Positions 59,238-64,000 of a stretch of 64,000 nucleotides of DNA are shown piece after piece. Each line of letters opens with the position of its first letter. The stretch's first letter is position 1. Under the pieces are notes generated by a model. The model had not been told where the DNA came from. It did not search any database and saw only the letters and a program-made list of their open reading frames with translations. Both the position numbers and the translations under genes were made by a program. Origin of the DNA: [Phialemoniopsis] sp. UDSM-2020 (taxonomy: Eukaryota > Ascomycota > Sordariomycetes > Thyridiales > Thyridiaceae); NCBI GenBank assembly GCA_018873225.1, contig JAEILZ010000002.1:744001-808000 (forward strand), written 5' to 3'.

Positions 59238-59591
59238 GGTGATGGAGTGGTTGCTGGGCTGCAATGGACACACCGGCGTGTCTTCTCCGCGAGACACCCT
59301 GCCATCAATATGCAGTATAGTTCCATGTTCGGCTCATCTGGAGTGACTAACATTGGCAGGGAGCTGTCGAGCCGGGCATCGATCCGGACGGTTGAAGTAA
59401 TTGCCGGACCTGAGCATCCGGAGCCGGCACCTGGGGCGCCAATTTTTGGTGCGGATACCAAATCTTGGAGAAAGGCGGGGTAGACTGCAACGACTGAACC
59501 TTCGTAGTCGTGCTTGGACGATCTTTTCCAGCACCTTGACTCCCTCCCGCGCCCAAGCCAGGCATCGAGCTCCATTCCCCAGACACACAAC
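59238..59591. promoter_or_regulatory. Divergent promoter between Gfo/Idh and shikimate-dehydrogenase-like genes
   Basis: About 354 bases between outward-facing genes, containing several CGG/CCG triplets (near 59370-59420). No certain operator is identified. Confidence 0.45.
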
Positions 59592-60548
59592 ATGGACATC
59601 CTCCAAAGGTCCTACGCCTACGGGCGATCCCCGCTCTCCGCGGACAGCGCGTCCAAGCCCATGCGGGCGCACCTCTTCGGCGCCCACATCACCAAGTCGC
59701 TGTCGCCCAAGGTCAATGGCATCGTCTACAAGGCCACGGGCTTCAACTGGCAATACCGCCTCTTCCCGACGACCGACCCGGCCGACTTCCGGCGGGTCAT
59801 GCAAGACCCGGAGGTCATCGGTTCGTCTGTGACGATGCCCAACAAAGTCACCTTTGTCCCGCACATGGACGCCATCACGGACGAGGCGAAGGCCATCGGC
59901 GCTGTGAATACAGTCTTTGTGAGGCTAGACGAGCAGGGAAGTCGGCGTACGATTGGGACCAACACGGACTGGGTCGGCGTGCGGGACACGATATGCAGGG
60001 TGCCGAGGATACGGGGGAGAGCCCGGGGCAAGCCTGCGCTCGTGCTGGGCGGCGGCGGCGCGGCGAGAAGTGCAGTGTATGCCTTGTGGACGGCGCTCGA
60101 GCCGTCTGAGATCTATATCGTCAACAGGCTGAAGTCCGAGGCTGAGACCATGATACAGGGCTTCGAGAAGCATGTACCCCGTATCAAGCTGCGCTTTGTG
60201 GGATCCATTAAGGAGGCGAGCTCGCTTGCAGCACCGGTCGTGACCGTGGGGACTGTGCCGGACGCCGAGCCTGCGACGCCGGAAGAGGTTCTGGCTTGGG
60301 AGATCACGCAAACATTCCTGGCGCGCCAGGGAGCTGATGGTGTCGTCTTGGATATGAGCTACATGCCGAGCCCGGATACGAGGCTGTGCAAGGTCGGACA
60401 GGACCTGGGAGCGACCGTACGGTGTGGCGATGAGGTGTTGGTGCGGGTCTGTATGGCTCAAATCTTGCTCTGGGCAGAGCGGAAGCTGGATCCGGAGCTG
60501 GCGGAGGAAGTTTTGAGGCAAATTAGGTTACCGTCTTCCAAGCTATGA
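59592..60548 (+). CDS. Shikimate/quinate 5-dehydrogenase-like protein
   Basis: A single exon of 318 residues from ATG 59592. The catalytic domain has AHLFGAHITKSLSPKVNG (the two serines at 36 and 38 contact the substrate), MPNKVT with Lys85, GAVNTVF with Asn106 and GTNTDWVGV with Asp126, so the usual active-site set is present. The cofactor loop is LGGGGAARSAVYAL near 152-165, and VNRLKSE at the end of beta-2 suggests NADP or NAD by its Asn-Arg. VVTVGTVPDAE and VLDMSYMPSPDTRL follow. These enzymes interconvert shikimate (or quinate) and the 3-dehydro acid. Being single-domain, it is not the AROM pentafunctional protein, which suits a catabolic or secondary-metabolic role. An in-frame upstream extension to 59514 lacks conservation. 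Confidence 0.9.
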   Translation: MDILQRSYAYGRSPLSADSASKPMRAHLFGAHITKSLSPKVNGIVYKATGFNWQYRLFPTTDPADFRRVMQDPEVIGSSVTMPNKVTFVPHMDAITDEAKAIGAVNTVFVRLDEQGSRRTIGTNTDWVGVRDTICRVPRIRGRARGKPALVLGGGGAARSAVYALWTALEPSEIYIVNRLKSEAETMIQGFEKHVPRIKLRFVGSIKEASSLAAPVVTVGTVPDAEPATPEEVLAWEITQTFLARQGADGVVLDMSYMPSPDTRLCKVGQDLGATVRCGDEVLVRVCMAQILLWAERKLDPELAEEVLRQIRLPSSKL

Positions 60549-60865
60549 ATAAACGCAGCCAATATTGATCGCATCCGATTACTAGCAGAAGCATGTTACC
60601 GTGTTTTACTTGGTATGAGCCTGAACTTCTTCATGTCGGGTGAAGATATACTAGTGACTTTGTATCAAGTATCAAAGACTGTAAAAATCAAGACAGTTGT
60701 GATATTGTCTGTGACAAAGATTTGCATTATCCTACAATACTATACTTTGATTGCTATCACTACCTTACCAGTCCTTTTGACAAAACCTGGTGAAAAGGCA
60801 GCCTTCCTTCTCTCAACCATCCGGTCTTGCCAATCCCTGTTCTTGACACTACCACCCGAATGGAT
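60549..60865. other. Intergenic between convergent genes
   Basis: 317 bases, AT-rich (3' flanks of two convergent genes). No gene seen. Confidence 0.5.
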
Positions 60866-62917
60866 CTAGCCAGAGTATCGGAAGTGCTTGTTCTGGCGAT
60901 CAGTCTGGTCCCTAGTGGCAAACATGTCAGTAAGAAGAACGCACATACATCTTGTGAGAAACTTACTTAAGGTTAACCTCGACCTCCTCGGCAGCAGCCG
61001 TGAGACGAGCGTAGGCGTGGTTGGTGCGCGCCTTTCTGTCTCGCCTGGCATTCTCCATGATCATCGAGAACCACGTAGCCAACGTCAATGCGATAAAGAT
61101 CGCGATGAACCTACGACTGCAATTAGCCAAGTGAAACAATTAAACGCGGAAGCCCGGGGGGGAGGGATCTACATACACTAGGACAAACGTAAGACCAGTG
61201 GGGTAGCGCGGCGCCTCCCGGCCGAGGAAGGTCTGAGGGGTGATGATGTTGATGATGCAGTACAGGAAGAAGCACAAGGAGGTGGTCAGCTGCTTCTTGG
61301 TGAAACCCGTGATGTTGCTGCCGATGACCGACATGATGACTGTGTAGTTGACGCCGGCGCACGACAGGAGAATGCAAGCGCCCAGGCGGCGGCTCTGGTA
61401 CTGCGCCTCCGCTGGCGTGACGTACAGAATGACGACGCCGACGAGCGAGATGATGCTAGCGACGGCGGTGAGCGGCTGCTTCATGGAGCGGAACCGGCGC
61501 GAGTAGGTAGGCAGCGCGGAGACGATGAGCTGGGTGACGCCCTGGGCGGCGTAGTTGGGCGCCGTGTACAGCTGGGCCTTGAGCTTGGTGTATCCGAAGC
61601 CCTTGATGATGATGCCGAGGAAGTTGGTCGTGACGTTGCCGATGGCCTGGGAGAAGAACATCTGCAGGGCTATCAGCCACACGCGGTAGTCGGTCGCCGC
61701 CTCGCGGAACTGGGTCCAGTCGAAATGGGCTGGAGCATGGTCAGTAAACAACGAATTGTGGTATCTAAGGAGCGCTCTGGCAACGTACCATCCTTGCGGC
61801 CGAGCTGATCCTCAGCAACGCGGTGCATGGCAATGGCTCTCTCGCGCTCAGAAAGCCACATGGAGTTCTCTGGTGCGTCGGGAAGAATGAAGAACTATAT
61901 TGCATTGTTAATTAAACTGATAATCTCAATGACGGTGAGAACGGGGAGCCATACCAGAAGAATTCCAGTAATGCAGCTGACCAGTCCGAGCAGGAGGAAA
62001 ATGAGTTGCCAGCTGACGAGAGGACCGCTCGTGACTTGTCCAAGTCCCCAGTAGATGACAAGAAAAGGCACAGGCAGGAAGCCATTCAACACTGTCCAGA
62101 GACCGAAGCGCAGAGGTTGCTCCTTCTGAGTGTACCACATGGTCGTGACCAGGAGCAGGCCAGGAACAAGACTGGATTCACAGATTCTGAGAAGATTGTC
62201 AATAACCAGACAGTATCACATCTGTCGAAGGATCTTTGACATACCCGAGGATCAGACGCAAGACCATCAAGCCGGCAAAGTTCTTGGCGCCGACACATCC
62301 GAGAAGGGTACCACCCCAGATAAAGTATGCAATGCCCATGACCTTGCCAGCGTGCCAGTATTGGAGCGCACGACCCGACACGAAAGCGCCGGCGAGGTAG
62401 CCAAGGTAGAAGATCTGTAGGGGGGTGTATTCGTTAGGCTCAAGATAGATCGGATTTCCTTGAGCGGAACACTTACCGAGACACACCAAGAGTACTCCTG
62501 GTCCTTGAGACCAAGGTCCTCGCGGATACCATACGTAGCGGCAGCTCCGAGAGCAGACTGTGGAGAGGCAGCACTGTTAGAGGGCCTTGATACAACATAG
62601 GCGTGTGCAGCAACTAGATTATGCCTACCTTGTCTACGAACTGCAGGCCACAGGCCCAGGCGGCCAGGGGCATGATACGCCAGTCAATCTTGCGGCGGAC
62701 AGCATCCTTCTCTGCATATGTCTTTAGCATCGAGACATCAATGATGGACTGAAAATGGCAGTGGCACCATACCTTCCTCAGAGAACTGCTCCCGAACTAC
62801 AGCAGGGAGGCCCTCGGCGACGCTGTGCACCTCATCACCTTCACGGTGTGCGGCATCGTCGACCTTTTCGAGCATGGTGGTGTCTGGAGTCTTGTGCTCG
62901 GGATCAGTGGCGACCAT
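60866..62917 (-). CDS. MFS transporter, allantoate-permease (Dal5/ACS) type
   Basis: A multi-exon gene starting at ATG 62917 (MVATDPEHKTPD) and ending at 60866, with about eight introns and roughly 500 residues. The N-terminal cytosolic part ends in KIDWRIMPLAAWACGLQFVDK. Transmembrane parts include IFYLGYLAGAFVSGRALQYW, GTLLGCVGAKNFAGLMVLRLILG, LVIYWGLGQV, WQLIFLLLGLVSCITGILLVW, a loop with WLSERERAIAMHRVAEDQ, then VWLIALQMFFSQAIGNV and FIAIFIALTLATWFSMIMEN. The C-terminus NLKDQTDRQNKHFRYSG is typical of this anion:cation symporter family, which takes up carboxylates such as allantoate, nicotinate and related acids. In this cluster it probably imports the substrate acid. It is divergent from the FAD dehydrogenase gene. 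Confidence 0.9.
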
Positions 62918-63443
62918 TGTATCAATCAAGTGACAATGAAGAGTTTTGTCGGAGTATCAAGAAGACAAAACGTGGAGTTGCGAAGGACAAGTCACTTGTT
63001 GTTCTGTTTTCAGGACCTTGTGTCGGCGATCCTCCCGGTCTTATGTATGGGACAGCCCAGTCTCAGGGGGCAGAATGGCCAAGCTGGCCAATCATGCGTG
63101 CGGCATGCCGAATTATGCGTCGAAACCCTGGGAGACCGAGGTGACCCGGAACTGGGGAAACAAAGTCTGGGGTACGTTGCATGCACAGGCGAGTCTGGGG
63201 CGCGCGTTGCGCATGCACACTCTGTGCTGGTGATGATGGTGTGGAGCTAAGAGCGCCCATCCGGTCCGGTTGTGGGGGCACCGGTGCTTTGATCAACTCG
63301 CCGTGATCCGGAGGGTCAACCCCAGGCCCAGACCATGCTCGGGGTTACAGTTTCCGGGGAAATCACTCCGCAGTGCGCAATAAATTCAATGGGGGATCTT
63401 CCTAACGGACCTTTGAACGTGTAAAGTTCGCGTATCGCATAGA
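62918..63443. promoter_or_regulatory. Divergent promoter between transporter and FAD dehydrogenase
   Basis: 526 bases between outward-facing genes. CGG/CCG triplets occur near 63255-63310. No other feature is seen. Confidence 0.45.
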
Positions 63444-64000
63444 ATGACTGCATCAAAGATGGAGACGCTCGAGGTTGACGTACTGGTTTGCGGAGGAGGC
63501 ATGTCGGGCATGTCCTGCGCCTCCTTCGCAGCCCAGGCCGGCGCCAAGGTCCTAGTGGCAGAGAAACAGCCTCATGTTGGAGGTTCGTCCGTGTACTCGG
63601 CCGGCATGTTGTAAGTGATATTCGAAGGCCATTCAGAAATTTTGTGTATTCTAACAAGAGTTCGCCTTCAAGCTGGGCGCCCAAGAGTTACCAGAAGCTC
63701 CGATCATGGATTCCGCAGGGCGAACCCGACCTGCAAAAGGCCTGGATGGACGATTACCTGCGAGCTGTTCAGTGGATGAGGGAACAAGGCATACCTACAT
63801 CAGGCCAATTTGGCCCGATCATGACCATCGGTAAGCAGCGCTCCCCGATCAGGTCCCATGAAGTCCACCAGCTGATTGATCGCGTGTGGTAGGTATCGGT
63901 TATCCAATTAAGATTCCTAACCTACACGAGCTGCACAAGAAGAGGATCGAGGACAGCAAGTCCGGCTCGCGAATCATGACATCGACCAAGGTAGTCGAGC
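63444..64000 (+). CDS. FAD-dependent dehydrogenase (FAD_binding_2 type), cut by window end
   Basis: The start ATG at 63444 gives MTASKMETLEVDVLVCGGGM, followed by SGMSCASFAAQAGAKVLVAEKQPHVGGSSVYSAGM. This is the dinucleotide-binding GGGMSGMSCA motif, the Glu that binds the FAD ribose, and the GGSS motif typical of fumarate-reductase, 3-ketosteroid-dehydrogenase and related flavoproteins. Introns follow SAGM and the MTIG segment. After the second, the reading continues GYPIKIPNLHELHKKRIED up to the window end. Only about 150 residues are visible, so the substrate class is open. The position beside the transporter makes it part of the metabolic cluster. Confidence 0.82.

Noticed and set aside
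1..64000. tRNA, rRNA, CRISPR array or intact transposon
   Set aside because: Scanning for B-box-like sequences, tandem spacers, terminal repeats and transposase or reverse-transcriptase motifs gave nothing convincing by eye; a dedicated search could still find a tRNA.

Overview
The window is nuclear DNA from a filamentous ascomycete, most likely a Sordariomycete. It has short introns of about 46-130 bp with GTRNGT donors and CTRAC-like branch points, widely spaced single genes on both strands, Zn2Cys6 and C2H2 regulators, secreted hydrolases, a PNP/NB-ARC/TPR receptor and Dal5-type and quinate-type metabolic genes. Almost all genes were built by hand from ORF fragments, splice signals and reading-frame arithmetic. 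No tRNA, rRNA, CRISPR array or intact transposon was recognised.

Layout. 0.2-2.4 kb holds a C2H2 zinc-finger regulator, followed by about 8 kb without a recognisable gene. 10.4-15 kb holds a complete NLR-type protein (nucleoside phosphorylase, NB-ARC, TPR) and a remnant resembling the C-terminal part of a HET protein. 15-20 kb has a seven-helix DUF2434-type membrane protein and COG5. 20-23 kb has a regulator pseudogene broken by one stop codon, and a glutathione S-transferase with a GC-AG intron. 24-29 kb has an ankyrin protein with a STAND-like N-terminus and a ferric reductase. 29.7-33.7 kb has a Zn2Cys6 regulator divergent from a secreted beta-lactamase-like hydrolase, with an array of a repeated 13-base motif between them. 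34-37.3 kb has two tandem paralogues of an unknown family and a small secreted four-cysteine protein. 38-39.5 kb has a secreted alpha-amylase.

40.7-49.4 kb is the most unusual part. A nine-exon, 1378-residue secreted subtilase combines a cysteine-rich N-terminus, a mucin-like stretch, a propeptide-like (I9-like) domain and an S8 catalytic domain. Four small genes beside it encode stand-alone versions of that propeptide-like domain. All five copies carry a phase-0 intron at the same point in the domain. This looks like a protease with a set of satellite propeptide or inhibitor proteins, and I know of no description of it.

49.6-64 kb is a metabolic cluster: two 3-dehydroshikimate-dehydratase-like TIM barrels, a shikimate/quinate-dehydrogenase-like protein, a short-chain dehydrogenase, a Gfo/Idh/MocA oxidoreductase, an old-yellow-enzyme-type flavoprotein, an FAD-dependent dehydrogenase (cut by the window edge), a Dal5-type transporter and a Zn2Cys6 regulator. 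Together they suggest uptake and breakdown (or conversion) of a quinate/shikimate-like cyclic carboxylate.
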